Origin: Pseudomonas sp. IPO3778
GTDB taxonomy: Bacteria; Pseudomonadota; Gammaproteobacteria; Pseudomonadales; Pseudomonadaceae
NCBI RefSeq assembly: GCF_013386825.1
Contig: NZ_JACARC010000002.1
Span: forward strand, 1-64,000
Direction of reading: 5' to 3'
DNA: 64,000 bases
Within the stretch, counting starts at the first letter, position 1. Each line of letters begins with the position of its first letter. This document shows positions 42,230-50,588 of the stretch, piece after piece. A program made the translations under genes and the position numbers. The notes beneath the pieces were generated by a model, which searched no databases, was not told where the DNA came from, and saw only the letters and a list, made by a program, of their open reading frames with translations.

Positions 42230-43819
42230 CTAGACCTCCCGCGCAATGATGTCGGCCATACGGATACTCAGCGCCACGCCCGCCAGGGTCGGGTTGATGG
42301 TGCCGGACGCCGGGATCACCCCGGTGGTGGCGAGGAACAGGTTGGCGTGGTCGTGGGTGCGACACTCGTGGTTGACCACCGAGTCCTTGGGGTTGGCGCC
42401 CATGATCACGGTGCCCATCAGGTGGTCGCGGTTCTGGTAGCCGGTGTTGTCTTCCACCACCGTGCCGCCCATCAGTTGCACAAAGTGCGCGTAGTCTTCG
42501 GTGACGCCGGCCTTGGCCGCCTTCACGTAATCGCCTACTTCGTAATTGACCACCAGCATCGGAATGCCCAGGGCGTCCTTGCGGGTGCGGCTCGGGCGCA
42601 CGGTGTTGGTCTGCAACGGCAGGGTTTCATACACAGTGGACACGTCGACCCAACGCGCCGCGTCGTGGCGGATGCGCTCGTCCAGTTCCTTGCCGTACAC
42701 GCCCTGGGCGATCAGCCGCTTGGCCACCGCGATGTTCGGCACGTTGTTGGAGATCGAGTGCTTGACCGAGGCCCGCTCCTTGCGGAACTCACCGTCGCGA
42801 CGATTGAAAATCCCGCCCTGCTGCACGGCCCCGCGCCCCGGCCACAACGGCTCGTCGGCGATAAATTGCAGGCCCTGGCCGGTGTGGTCCATCAGGTTGC
42901 GACCGACCTGGTCGGAGGAGTTGGCCACCTCGGAAATCAGCAGCAGCTTGGGGGTTTCCAGGCCATGGGCCGCAACGATGAAGTACTTGGCCGTCAGCCG
43001 CACATCGGCGCCGGTGGAGCTGCGGTAATGGATGGCGACGATCTTGTCGTCCGCGCCTTTTTCCAGCTTGTAGGCCGTGGCGTCGGTGATCAGTTTGGCG
43101 CCGGCCTGTTCCGCGTGGCGGGCGTGCACATCGCCGCTGTACATCGCGCCGATGGGGCACACCGGCATGCAGTTGTTGTTGCCGCTGCACGCCGGGCGCC
43201 CGTCATAGGGCTCGGTAGCCCGGCCGTTGGGCTCATGGATAAAGTGATACCCCGCCGGGGCCATGCGTTCGCGCAGGCGCTGGAACAGGTAGGTATCGCC
43301 TTCCGGCGCCATCGGATAGGGGCTGGAGCGCGGAGGGAACGCGCCGCCGCCCTGCCCGCTCTGGTCCTGGGTGTCGCTGCCGCACACGCCCAGGGCAATT
43401 TCCGCGCGCACGTAATAGGGTTCCAGCTCACTGTATTCCATCGGCCAGTCGCGACCTACGCCGTACAGGGTCTTGAGCTTCATATCGTTGGGCAAGTAAC
43501 GCCAGCACGCCGCCGCCCAATGCCAGGTAGTACCGCCCACCAGCTTCAACATGCCGGGGCGGAACTCGAAAGAACCGGTGTTCTCGATGTATTGCTCATC
43601 ATAGGAATGATGGGCCCACGGCTCATTGGGATACGGTGAGTTGTAATTGCCCTTGTTCGACGAATTGCGGAAGTTCTCGACTATCTTCCAGCGGGGAATA
43701 TGTTCACCCGCTTCCAGAATAATCACCGACTTGCCGTGCTTGGCCAATTCAAATGCTGCGTTGCTACCTAATGCGCCGGAGCCAACCACAATGACATCGG
43801 CGTCAAAATCCTGATTCAT
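42230..43819 (-). CDS. GMC oxidoreductase subunit of membrane sugar dehydrogenase
   Basis: A 529-residue FAD enzyme. The N-terminal dinucleotide-binding fold is DADVIVVGSGALGSNAAFEL, with EAGEHIP after it. The C-terminal HDHANLFLATTGVIPASGTI is the GMC signature. A Cys-rich segment (CSGNNNCMPVCPIGAMYSGD) matches the Fe-S-binding sequence of fructose and gluconate dehydrogenases. Role: periplasmic oxidation of a sugar, polyol or sugar acid. The operon is small subunit, this gene, cytochrome c. The exact sugar cannot be told from sequence. Confidence 0.92.
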   Translation of the reverse strand: MNQDFDADVIVVGSGALGSNAAFELAKHGKSVIILEAGEHIPRWKIVENFRNSSNKGNYNSPYPNEPWAHHSYDEQYIENTGSFEFRPGMLKLVGGTTWHWAAACWRYLPNDMKLKTLYGVGRDWPMEYSELEPYYVRAEIALGVCGSDTQDQSGQGGGAFPPRSSPYPMAPEGDTYLFQRLRERMAPAGYHFIHEPNGRATEPYDGRPACSGNNNCMPVCPIGAMYSGDVHARHAEQAGAKLITDATAYKLEKGADDKIVAIHYRSSTGADVRLTAKYFIVAAHGLETPKLLLISEVANSSDQVGRNLMDHTGQGLQFIADEPLWPGRGAVQQGGIFNRRDGEFRKERASVKHSISNNVPNIAVAKRLIAQGVYGKELDERIRHDAARWVDVSTVYETLPLQTNTVRPSRTRKDALGIPMLVVNYEVGDYVKAAKAGVTEDYAHFVQLMGGTVVEDNTGYQNRDHLMGTVIMGANPKDSVVNHECRTHDHANLFLATTGVIPASGTINPTLAGVALSIRMADIIAREV

Positions 43820-43833
43820 AAAAGTGCCTTGTC

Positions 43834-44370
43834 TTAGTCGTTGGCCAGCGTGGCCGGAGGATTAACCCAGTAATTGGTTTTTCCCCGGGAGTACGTCGGG
43901 ATCACCGTGGCGTCTGCGGTCGGCGCATAGGCCAGGGCCCCGGTGAACGTCACCAGCCGCGTGCCGTCGGTGGCGCGCAGGGACACCGGGGTGCCGGTGT
44001 AGCCGAGGTACCAGGCCGAGACGATTTTCTGCACCGTGTCCTTGACCACCGGATCGCGGTAGAACGGGCTGCCGGACAACTGGCTGACGCTGCGCAGATG
44101 ATGCTGGCCGACCTTGCTCCACAGCGTTTTCATCCTCTCGGGGAACTGGGCGTCGTTCTGCGTGCACTGGGCCAGGATGCGCAAGGACAAGGCGGCATCC
44201 AGGCTCTGGCGCTCGAGGAGGAACATCGACAATTGGCGGAACGATTCAATGTCGTCGGTGGCGGCGCTGCTGACGTCCTGCGCCAGCGCAGCACCTGCCC
44301 ACAGCGGCGCAAACAGGCCGGCACCGGTCAAGGCTGCGCCTGAATAAAGGAGTTTTCTTCGGGTTATCAC
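43834..44370 (-). CDS. small (Tat-exported) subunit of membrane sugar dehydrogenase
   Basis: A 178-residue subunit resembling the small subunits of sorbitol and fructose dehydrogenases. A twin-arginine signal (ITRRKLLYSGAALTGAGL) exports the folded complex; the GMC subunit lacks a signal and is presumably carried with it. The C-terminal part has PFYRDPVVKDTVQKIVSAWY and the conserved TYSRGKTNYWVNPPA. I prefer the GTG at 44370 because AGGAGA lies 6 bases upstream; ATGs at 44385 and 44427 are in frame but have poorer sites. It is the first gene of the operon. Confidence 0.85.
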   Translation of the reverse strand: MITRRKLLYSGAALTGAGLFAPLWAGAALAQDVSSAATDDIESFRQLSMFLLERQSLDAALSLRILAQCTQNDAQFPERMKTLWSKVGQHHLRSVSQLSGSPFYRDPVVKDTVQKIVSAWYLGYTGTPVSLRATDGTRLVTFTGALAYAPTADATVIPTYSRGKTNYWVNPPATLAND

Positions 44371-44604
44371 GGGGTATCTCCTCATGAGTCGAATAACGAT
44401 CGGCGCAGAGGCCAAGTTCGACTTCACTGCAAAAGGCTGAGTACTTCGTTCACGGAGGTTGAACGGACTTTAAGAGCCCTTTTTATAACTGCCAGGAGAA
44501 CGCCAAGCTGTCGTGCAGCTTGTTAATTATGGAGATAAGCAATAACGCGACCATCTATAACAGCCGCTTAAACACCGTACAGCAATTTATCTCGTAATAA
44601 CATG

Positions 44605-44624
44605 AAACATCCCTTTGGATGTTT
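44605..44624 (-). terminator. hairpin after the SHMT-like gene
   Basis: AAACATCC, loop CTTT, GGATGTTT: a perfect 8-bp stem 3 bases beyond the SHMT-like stop codon. The following T-run on the minus strand is weak. Confidence 0.6.
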
Positions 44625-44626
44625 GC

Positions 44627-45988
44627 TCAGTTGTGCAGGTAATCCGCGAGCGGATACTTCGCGCACAACGTTTGGGCCTGTAAATACAGGGATTTCTGTA
44701 CTGCAGGGTCGAGGGAGTACTTGTGCTCATTGAGGGGCGTGACGGCGTCGAGTACCCGGCACATCAGGTCGACTACCTGGCGACATCCCTGGGCATCGAT
44801 GTGGCGTTGTGCCAGGGAGCCGCTGCCGATACACAACCCGTTGGCGACAAATGACGGTCGCGTCTCACCCGGTGCGCGGTGTTTGTCCACGATGATGCCG
44901 CACTGCTCCAGGGCCGCCTGGGCGATGGAACCGGTGATACCGCCGCGCAGACGGATCAGGACCGAGTGGTTATCACTGCGCCCGCCCACCACTTCATAGT
45001 CACTGGACTGAAACGCGTTGGCCAGGTCATCGGCGGTGGTGCGAACCCGCGCCATCCAGGCGTCGAATTCCGCCGACATGGCGTAGCCGAACGCCGCCGC
45101 TTTCGCCGCGATCATGTTGAAGGCCGGCGCGCCCTGCATCCGCGGGAACACGGCCTGGTCGAGGAGCCGACTGAAGGTGCTCTTCAGGCCAGGCACCTTG
45201 GTGTCGGCGTCTCGACCGGACAGGATCAGGCCGCCACGCGGGCCGCCAAGCTGCGTGTGAGTACACAGCGTGGTGACGTGGGCCGCATTGATCGGGCTCG
45301 GATGGCGCCCGGTGGCCACTAGGCCCGCGAGGGTTGAAATGTCTGCCAGCAGGATCGCCCCGGCTTCGTCGGCAATCGCCCGGAACCGCTCGAAATCAAT
45401 CCGGTAGGAGTAAGCGCTGGCACCGCAGACGATCACACGCGGGCGGTGAGCCAGCGCCAGCGCGCGTACCTGTTCGTAGTCGATAACGCCCTTGGAAGTG
45501 GTGCCGTACCTGAGGGCCTTGTAGTACGCCCCGGTGAACGCCACAGGGCTGCCATGGCTCAGGTGCCCGCCATGATCAAGGGCCATGCCAAGCACGGTGT
45601 CTCCGGGCTCCAGCAGGGCTGCCAGCACCTGGTAAAGGGCGGTGGATGCCGAGTGCGATTGCACGCCGGCGTATTGCGCACCGAACAACTCCCGCGCTCG
45701 GCGGACAGCCAGGGACTCGACCCGGTCGGCGTTCTCGCAACCGGCGTGATGGCGCCAGCCGAGTGTGCCTTCGGCCCTCACGTTGACCAGCGCCGAGGCT
45801 GACGCCGCGAGGATGTGCGGCTTCACGGCGCAGGACGACGCCGCCAGTGACAGGGTTTGGTGTTGCCGCGTGACTTCCGCATCCAACAGCCCCGCCAACT
45901 CCGCATCGTCTGCCCGCAGATCCGTCAGCCCGCGTTGCAGCAGGCCGGCGTGGTGGGTAAGTGGTTGCGTATTGACCGTCATAGTCAT
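44627..45988 (-). CDS. serine hydroxymethyltransferase-like protein lacking catalytic residues
   Basis: A 453-residue protein that follows SHMT (GlyA) along its whole length: NVRAEGTLGWRHHAGCENAD, PGDTVLGMALDHGGHLSHGS, ISTLAGLVATGRHPSP, GPRGGLILSGRD. The catalytic set is altered, however. The PLP lysine in THK-T-L-x-GPRGG is Thr245 here (CTHTQLGGPRGG). The stacking His of D-x-AH-x-AG is Thr (DISTLAG). The Glu of the S-E-N motif is Ser (ASSCAV). The carboxylate-binding Arg of G-L-R-I-G is Cys (NGLCIGS). It is unlikely to be an SHMT. The start at 45988 has GGAAGGAAC upstream. It is divergent from an XRE regulator and VUT transporter. Confidence 0.85.
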   Translation of the reverse strand: MTMTVNTQPLTHHAGLLQRGLTDLRADDAELAGLLDAEVTRQHQTLSLAASSCAVKPHILAASASALVNVRAEGTLGWRHHAGCENADRVESLAVRRARELFGAQYAGVQSHSASTALYQVLAALLEPGDTVLGMALDHGGHLSHGSPVAFTGAYYKALRYGTTSKGVIDYEQVRALALAHRPRVIVCGASAYSYRIDFERFRAIADEAGAILLADISTLAGLVATGRHPSPINAAHVTTLCTHTQLGGPRGGLILSGRDADTKVPGLKSTFSRLLDQAVFPRMQGAPAFNMIAAKAAAFGYAMSAEFDAWMARVRTTADDLANAFQSSDYEVVGGRSDNHSVLIRLRGGITGSIAQAALEQCGIIVDKHRAPGETRPSFVANGLCIGSGSLAQRHIDAQGCRQVVDLMCRVLDAVTPLNEHKYSLDPAVQKSLYLQAQTLCAKYPLADYLHN

Positions 45989-46258
45989 GTGTTCCTTCCC
46001 TGAAAATCCCGTTCGCCTTTCCATTGGGCGCAGGCCAATTAAGCAGAAAAATGAACATTTTCCAAATTAAATGATTCTTTTTGCTCGAGCACAGGGGGAC
46101 AAGGCGCGATTTTTCCTGCTGGATGCTGGCCAATCGCCAAAAAGCGGATCACGGTCTTTATTCTTGTACCGGGCCCATGCAACACTTCGCGCCGCGGTGA
46201 AACCCGCACCCAGCGCAACATGGACGCTCTGTGTAAAACAAAAGGAAGTGGTGGGCAT
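45989..46258. promoter_or_regulatory. divergent promoter region between SHMT-like gene and XRE regulator
   Basis: A 270-base shared regulatory region. It contains the perfect inverted repeat AAAATG-AA-CATTTT (46048-46061), about 60 bases upstream of the SHMT-like start, a likely site for the XRE regulator. The stretch 46041-46085 is AT-rich and could hold the SHMT-like promoter. Confidence 0.6.
46048..46061. promoter_or_regulatory. inverted repeat, candidate XRE operator
   Basis: AAAATGAACATTTT: six-base arms around AA, perfectly symmetric in the arms, in the promoter zone of the SHMT-like gene. Confidence 0.45.
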
Positions 46259-46864
46259 GTGATTCATCGAAAAGAACGCACCGAGTATTTGAAGAGCAAC
46301 ATCAAATACCTGATCAAAAGCCGCGGCGAGACGCAGCTGTCGTTGTGCAACGCGGCCGGCCTGACCCGAACCACGATCTACAACATCCTGGAAGGCAAGG
46401 TCGTTAACGTCCAGCAGTCCACCGTCCGCAAGATCTCGGATTTCTTTGGCGTCTCCTATGAAGAAATCGAGACCCTCGACTTTGAAGAGAAAGAGATCAT
46501 CGACAGCAGTATTTCCCCCCAGGGAAATATGAACCCCGCCGCCGTGCCGATCATCAAGGAGAGCCTGGTGATAACGAGCATGGACAAGCGAATTGGCGAA
46601 CTGGCCACGCTGTACCCGCTGACCTACTACTTCGGTACTTCCTACAACTTGATAGGCGTCTTGCTGGAGACTGAAATCCCCGGCGTGAACGAGCCCGGCG
46701 ACCTGCTGATCGTGCAGAAGGGTTCATCGAGTGACGATAAGGAAAAGCTGGTGTACGACCGAGCCGCCCAAAAACTGTTTATCACGGATGAAGCCTGCGT
46801 GAACTCGGACCGTATCTGTGTGGTGGGCGATATCATCGAGGAGCGCTTCAATGACAACGTATGA
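46259..46864 (+). CDS. XRE family regulator with LexA-like C-terminal domain
   Basis: A protein of ~201 residues (GTG at 46259, GGAAGTGG upstream; frame open to 46220). The N-terminal ~70 residues are an XRE helix-turn-helix (ETQLSLCNAAGLTRTTIYNI). The C-terminal ~110 residues contain EIPGVNEPGDLLIVQKGSSS and RICVVGDIIEERF, similar in layout to the S24/LexA sensor fold, but no catalytic Ser-Lys pair was recognised. It probably binds a ligand and controls the divergent SHMT-like gene and the VUT transporter. Its end overlaps the transporter start by 14 bases. Confidence 0.8.
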   Translation: MIHRKERTEYLKSNIKYLIKSRGETQLSLCNAAGLTRTTIYNILEGKVVNVQQSTVRKISDFFGVSYEEIETLDFEEKEIIDSSISPQGNMNPAAVPIIKESLVITSMDKRIGELATLYPLTYYFGTSYNLIGVLLETEIPGVNEPGDLLIVQKGSSSDDKEKLVYDRAAQKLFITDEACVNSDRICVVGDIIEERFNDNV

Positions 46865-47735
46865 GGGCGGAGCCGAAAACAGCAAATATAAGCTGTTGGG
46901 GTTCGAGAATGACAAGAGCCTGGCGGTGATCATGGTGATCGCCACCGGGAAGATCATTCGCATAAAGCTGAGCGAAGTGCTGAACAGCGAAATCATGGAC
47001 AATTTAAATAAAATGGAAGTCAAGAACATGTACAAGAAGTTCTATTCACAGGGCGGAGCGCTCACCGCATACGACATTAACGACCGTAATGAGAACTCGT
47101 GGATGATTTATATCATCCTGAACTTGCTGCTCTTTACGTTTTATATCTTTACCAGTATTGCTGCGACCAAACCGATTTATCTGGAGTCGCTGGGCATTAT
47201 CGTCACACCCGGCACGTTCCTTTACCCGCTGACGTTCCTGATCGTGGACTTGCTCAACGAGCAGTTCGGGCTGAGGCTGGCGAGAAGGGCCATCCTGTTT
47301 GCGTTTGCCAGTAACGCGATGATTATCGTCCTGCTCTACGGCTCCACCTTCCTCCCCGGCCTGCCAGGCTGGAAGCTCGACGGGCCTTACAACGACGTGA
47401 TCATCCAGGTGTCGTCGGTGTTGATCGCGTCCTCGGTTTCGTTCCTGGTGTCGGAGAACATCAACTCGTACCTGCTGTGCAAGATCAAAGAGCTGACCAA
47501 TTCCAAATACCTGTTCCTGCGGATTTTCCTGAGTACGTTCTTCGCGGTGATTATCGACAGCTTCCTGTTCTGCTTCATCGCGTTCTACGGTGCGATGCAG
47601 ACCAGCGACCTCCTGAACATGATCTACGTGCAGATCGCGATCAAAGTCTGCTTCGCCTTCTTCAACATCCTGCCGGCCTACGGCGCACGCTCGTTGTTCA
47701 AGCGCTACATCACCGGCGATAAACAAGCCCAGTGA
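46851..47735 (+). CDS. YhhQ/VUT family transporter with N-terminal extension
   Basis: A 294-residue membrane protein. The C-terminal ~215 residues are the VUT/YhhQ (queuosine precursor transporter) domain with six hydrophobic segments: LYPLTFLIVDLLNEQFGLRL, SFLVSENINSYLLCKIKEL and ILPAYGARSLFKRYI. YhhQ in E. coli imports preQ0/preQ1. The N-terminal ~80 residues (MTTYEGGAENSKYKLLGFEN on) form an additional soluble region I do not recognise, ahead of NSWMIYIILNLLLFTFYI. The start overlaps the XRE gene, so the two are coupled. queC lies convergent just beyond a repeat, which suggests a link to queuosine precursor supply, but the substrate is inference. Confidence 0.82.
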   Translation: MTTYEGGAENSKYKLLGFENDKSLAVIMVIATGKIIRIKLSEVLNSEIMDNLNKMEVKNMYKKFYSQGGALTAYDINDRNENSWMIYIILNLLLFTFYIFTSIAATKPIYLESLGIIVTPGTFLYPLTFLIVDLLNEQFGLRLARRAILFAFASNAMIIVLLYGSTFLPGLPGWKLDGPYNDVIIQVSSVLIASSVSFLVSENINSYLLCKIKELTNSKYLFLRIFLSTFFAVIIDSFLFCFIAFYGAMQTSDLLNMIYVQIAIKVCFAFFNILPAYGARSLFKRYITGDKQAQ

Positions 47736-47736
47736 T

Positions 47737-47843
47737 GATCGTTCCCACGCTCGGCGTGGGAATGCATCCCGTGATACTCCGCGTCACAAAGGCGGACGCG
47801 GAGCGCCCAAGGCGGCGTTCCCACGCAGGGCGCGGGAACGATC
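47737..47843. repeat. long palindromic repeat, GATCGTTCCCACGC type
   Basis: GATCGTTCCCACGCTCGGCG with GCGGGAACGATC at the far end. It is a relative of 33633-33763 but 24 bases shorter, in the gap between the convergent VUT and queC genes. Confidence 0.85.
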
Positions 47844-47847
47844 CGCT

Positions 47848-48540
47848 TCACGCCAGTTTGCTTTTCAGGCTCTGCATGACGGCTGCCTTGTTGTCCAGGT
47901 AGTCGTTCAGGCCACGTGCACGGAGGTTGCACGCATCGCAGTTGCCACACCCCGTACCGATGATGCCGTTGTAGCAGGTCAGGGTCTGATTGCGGATCAA
48001 GTCCAACTGGTGGTGATAATCCGCCAGGGCCCAGGTTTCGGCCTTGTTCAGCCACATCAGCGGCGTTTCCAGGCGCACGTCGTATTCCATGCCCAGTTGC
48101 AGCGCTTTATTCAGCGCCTTGACGAACTCGTCCCGGCAATCGGGGTAACCCGAGAAGTCGGTTTCGCACACGCCGGTGATCACCGTTTCTGCCTTGACCT
48201 GGTAGGCGTAGATCGCCGCCAGGGTTAAAAACAGAATGTTGCGGCCCGGCACGAAGGTGCTTGGCAAACTCTCGCCGGAGCTGTTTACCGTGGGCACCGG
48301 AATGTTGTCGCGGGTCAGGCTGCTGATGGCCAGCTCGTTCAGCAGGGACACGTCCATCACTTTGTGAACGGTGGCACCCAGCTGTTTTGCCAGCTTCTGT
48401 GCGACTTCGATTTCTGCCACATGCCGCTGGCCATAATCAAAGGTAATGCAGTGCACCTCGTCATACAGCGGCAACGCCTGGATCAGGCAGGTGGTGGAGT
48501 CCTGCCCACCACTGAAGACGATAACGGCTTTTTTACTCAT
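47848..48540 (-). CDS. queC: 7-cyano-7-deazaguanine synthase QueC
   Basis: A 230-residue enzyme that makes preQ0 from 7-carboxy-7-deazaguanine using ATP and ammonia, a step in queuosine tRNA modification. The ATP-pyrophosphatase P-loop is SGGQDS at residues 10-15. The zinc site is formed by the cysteine cluster [10 protein letters not shown] near the C-terminus plus an upstream Cys. [14 protein letters not shown] is the second family motif. The start at 48540 gives the standard N-terminus ([12 protein letters not shown]); two in-frame ATGs lie upstream. No preQ1 riboswitch was seen before the gene. Confidence 0.96.
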   Translation of the reverse strand: MSKKAVIVFSGGQDSTTCLIQALPLYDEVHCITFDYGQRHVAEIEVAQKLAKQLGATVHKVMDVSLLNELAISSLTRDNIPVPTVNSSGESLPSTFVPGRNILFLTLAAIYAYQVKAETVITGVCETDFSGYPDCRDEFVKALNKALQLGMEYDVRLETPLMWLNKAETWALADYHHQLDLIRNQTLTCYNGIIGTGCGNCDACNLRARGLNDYLDNKAAVMQSLKSKLA

Positions 48541-48574
48541 CATTCTGCTTCCTGCATTTTTCAATTAATTAGTC

Positions 48575-48674
48575 TGTAGGAGCGAGCTTGCTCGCGAAAA
48601 ACGTCAACGATAACGCAGCGTATCCGGTTTGACACGGTGCCCTCAGGTTTTTCGCGAGCAAGCTCGCTCCTACA
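48575..48674. repeat. REP palindrome, TGTAGGAGCGAGCTTGC type
   Basis: Arms TGTAGGAGCGAGCTTGCTCG and inverse; centre has GAAAAACGTCAACGATAACG, shared with 33765-33866. It lies between queC and the cyo terminator. Confidence 0.9.
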
Positions 48675-48711
48675 AAAAAGCCCCGCGCTTCTCACGAAGG
48701 CGGGGCTTTTT
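48674..48711 (-). terminator. terminator of the cyoABCDE operon
   Basis: AAAAAAGCCCCGC with CGGGGCTTTTT partner; T-run on the minus strand, 14 bases beyond the cyoE stop. Confidence 0.92.
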
Positions 48712-48724
48712 GTACTTCATCCAC

Positions 48725-49612
48725 TCAGTGCGCGTACGTCAGCAGCAACTCTTTCGGCACCTGGAAATCCAGGGACATCATCACGCTCAAGGCGGTGATG
48801 GTGAAGATCGAGAAGACGAACAGCTTGCGTGCCCAGACGGTGTCATCCACCGCCTTGTAGCCGGTCCAGGCCATGTACAACCAGTACATGCCCATGGCGG
48901 CGGCAACGGCGAGGTAGCTCATGCCGGCGTAGCCACTGAAGGTCAACATCAAGGTCGCCACGAGGAAGGCCAGGATGTAGAGCAGGATGTGTTTCTTGGC
49001 GACCTTGATGCCACGCTTGACCGGCAGAACCGGAATCGAGGCAGCGAGGTAGTCATTGAAGCGGAAGATCGCGATGGCATAAGAGTGCGGCATCTGCCAC
49101 AGGCTGAACATCACCAGTAGCACCAGCGCGGCCATGTCGAAGCTATTGGTCACAGCCACATAACCAATCACCGGCGGCATCGCCCCCGACAGACTGCCCA
49201 CCAGCGTGCCGTGAACCGACTTGCGCTTGAGGTACAGGCTGTAGAAGCCGACGTAGATGACAAAACCGATCACGGCAAACAGCGCCGCCAGCGGGTTGGC
49301 CACCTTGTACAACAACACCACGCCTGCGATACCCAAAACGGTCGCGAAGATCAGTGCCAGTTTCAGGGAGATAAGCCCCTGGACCAGCACGCGATTCTTG
49401 GTGCGCTCCATCTTGATGTCGATATCGCGGTCGATGCAGTTGTTGAATACACAACCGGAAGCTACCACCAGGGACGTGCCGATCATCGCAGCCAGGAAAA
49501 TGGCCAGATCGACATGCCCCTTGGAGGCCAGGAAGAAGCCGCCTGCCACAGAAAGCACGTTACCGAAAATGATCCCCGGTTTGGTGATTTGGATAAAGTG
49601 CTTAAGCGACAT
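48725..49612 (-). CDS. cyoE: protoheme IX farnesyltransferase (heme O synthase)
   Basis: A 295-residue UbiA-family prenyltransferase that adds a farnesyl group to heme B to make heme O, the cofactor of the bo3 oxidase encoded beside it. About nine hydrophobic segments; the prenyl-diphosphate motif is [17 protein letters not shown], and a second DxxxD-like region follows ([19 protein letters not shown]). It is the last gene of the cyo operon. Confidence 0.97.
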   Translation of the reverse strand: MSLKHFIQITKPGIIFGNVLSVAGGFFLASKGHVDLAIFLAAMIGTSLVVASGCVFNNCIDRDIDIKMERTKNRVLVQGLISLKLALIFATVLGIAGVVLLYKVANPLAALFAVIGFVIYVGFYSLYLKRKSVHGTLVGSLSGAMPPVIGYVAVTNSFDMAALVLLVMFSLWQMPHSYAIAIFRFNDYLAASIPVLPVKRGIKVAKKHILLYILAFLVATLMLTFSGYAGMSYLAVAAAMGMYWLYMAWTGYKAVDDTVWARKLFVFSIFTITALSVMMSLDFQVPKELLLTYAH

Positions 49613-49623
49613 CGGGTCTTACC

Positions 49624-49959
49624 TCACTTCGCCATCATGAACGTATGGATGCTGAACATGATCCATACCGACAGGCCAACCAGCAGGAGGATCACCAAGC
49701 CTGCAAACACGAATGCAATCACGTTATCGCGCTGAGCCTTCGAGCGGTCCAGGTGCAGGAAGTACACCAGGTGAACCAGCACCTGAATCACCGCGAACGC
49801 CAGGACGATCATCATGGTGATCGACTTCGGCAGGGTCGGGTACATGACCAGGCCGAACGGAATCAGCGTCAGGATGACCGACAGGATGAAGCCAATGGCG
49901 TACGACTTGACGCTGCCGTGACTGTCATCATGGCTGTCATGGGAATGTGCATTAGCCAT
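49624..49959 (-). CDS. cyoD: cytochrome bo3 ubiquinol oxidase subunit IV
   Basis: A 111-residue subunit with a His-rich start ([20 protein letters not shown]) and three membrane segments (AIGFILSVILTLIPFGLVMY on). It assists assembly and copper-site formation of the oxidase. Its ATG shares a base with the cyoC stop codon. Confidence 0.96.
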   Translation of the reverse strand: MANAHSHDSHDDSHGSVKSYAIGFILSVILTLIPFGLVMYPTLPKSITMMIVLAFAVIQVLVHLVYFLHLDRSKAQRDNVIAFVFAGLVILLLVGLSVWIMFSIHTFMMAK

Positions 49960-50585
49960 TACAGAGTCCCCATCAGGTAGACAACGGTGAAGACGCAGAT
50001 CCAGACCACGTCCAGGAAGTGCCAGAACAGGCTCAGGCAGCTCAGGCGAGTCTTGTTGGTGTTGGTCAGGCCATGCTTGTTGACCTGATACATCATGGTC
50101 GCCATCCAGATCAGACCGGCGGATACGTGCAGACCGTGGGTACCTACCAGCGTGAAGAACGCCGACAGGAAGCCGCTGCGGTGCGGGCCGTAACCTTCGG
50201 AGATCAGCAGGTGGAACTCATTGACCTCCATGCCGATGAAGCCCAGGCCGAACAGGAAGGTCAGGGCCAACCAGCTCAGGACGCCTTTCTTGCTGCCCTT
50301 GTAGAAGGCCAGCATGGCGAAGCCGTAGGTGATCGAGCTGAACAACAGCAAGGCGGTTTCGCCGAGCACGTAAGGCAGTTCGAAGATGTCGTGGCCCGAC
50401 GGGCCACCCGCTACGTTGTTTACCAGTACCGCGTACACCGCGAAGATCGACGCAAACAAGATGCAGTCGGTCATCAGGTAGAGCCAGAAACCGAAGACGG
50501 TCATTGGCCCCGAGTCGTGGTGATGGTCATCGTGCCCATGGTCATCGACATGGGCGTGTCCAGCATTGGTCACTAAGTTCGACAT
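49959..50585 (-). CDS. cyoC: cytochrome bo3 ubiquinol oxidase subunit III
   Basis: A 208-residue five-TM subunit of heme-copper oxidase subunit III type. Recognisable parts are the His-rich N-terminus ([18 protein letters not shown]), [20 protein letters not shown] and [20 protein letters not shown]. It stabilises the complex. Confidence 0.97.
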   Translation of the reverse strand: MSNLVTNAGHAHVDDHGHDDHHHDSGPMTVFGFWLYLMTDCILFASIFAVYAVLVNNVAGGPSGHDIFELPYVLGETALLLFSSITYGFAMLAFYKGSKKGVLSWLALTFLFGLGFIGMEVNEFHLLISEGYGPHRSGFLSAFFTLVGTHGLHVSAGLIWMATMMYQVNKHGLTNTNKTRLSCLSLFWHFLDVVWICVFTVVYLMGTL

Positions 50586-50588
50586 GGT

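Noticed and set aside
44627..45988. SHMT-like gene as glyA
   Set aside because: PLP lysine and three other active-site residues are replaced, so a normal glycine hydroxymethyltransferase call would be misleading.
48541..48720. possible preQ1 riboswitch in front of queC
   Set aside because: Only a REP palindrome and a terminator are visible; no preQ1 aptamer pattern (short stem with A-rich tail) was found there or before the VUT gene.
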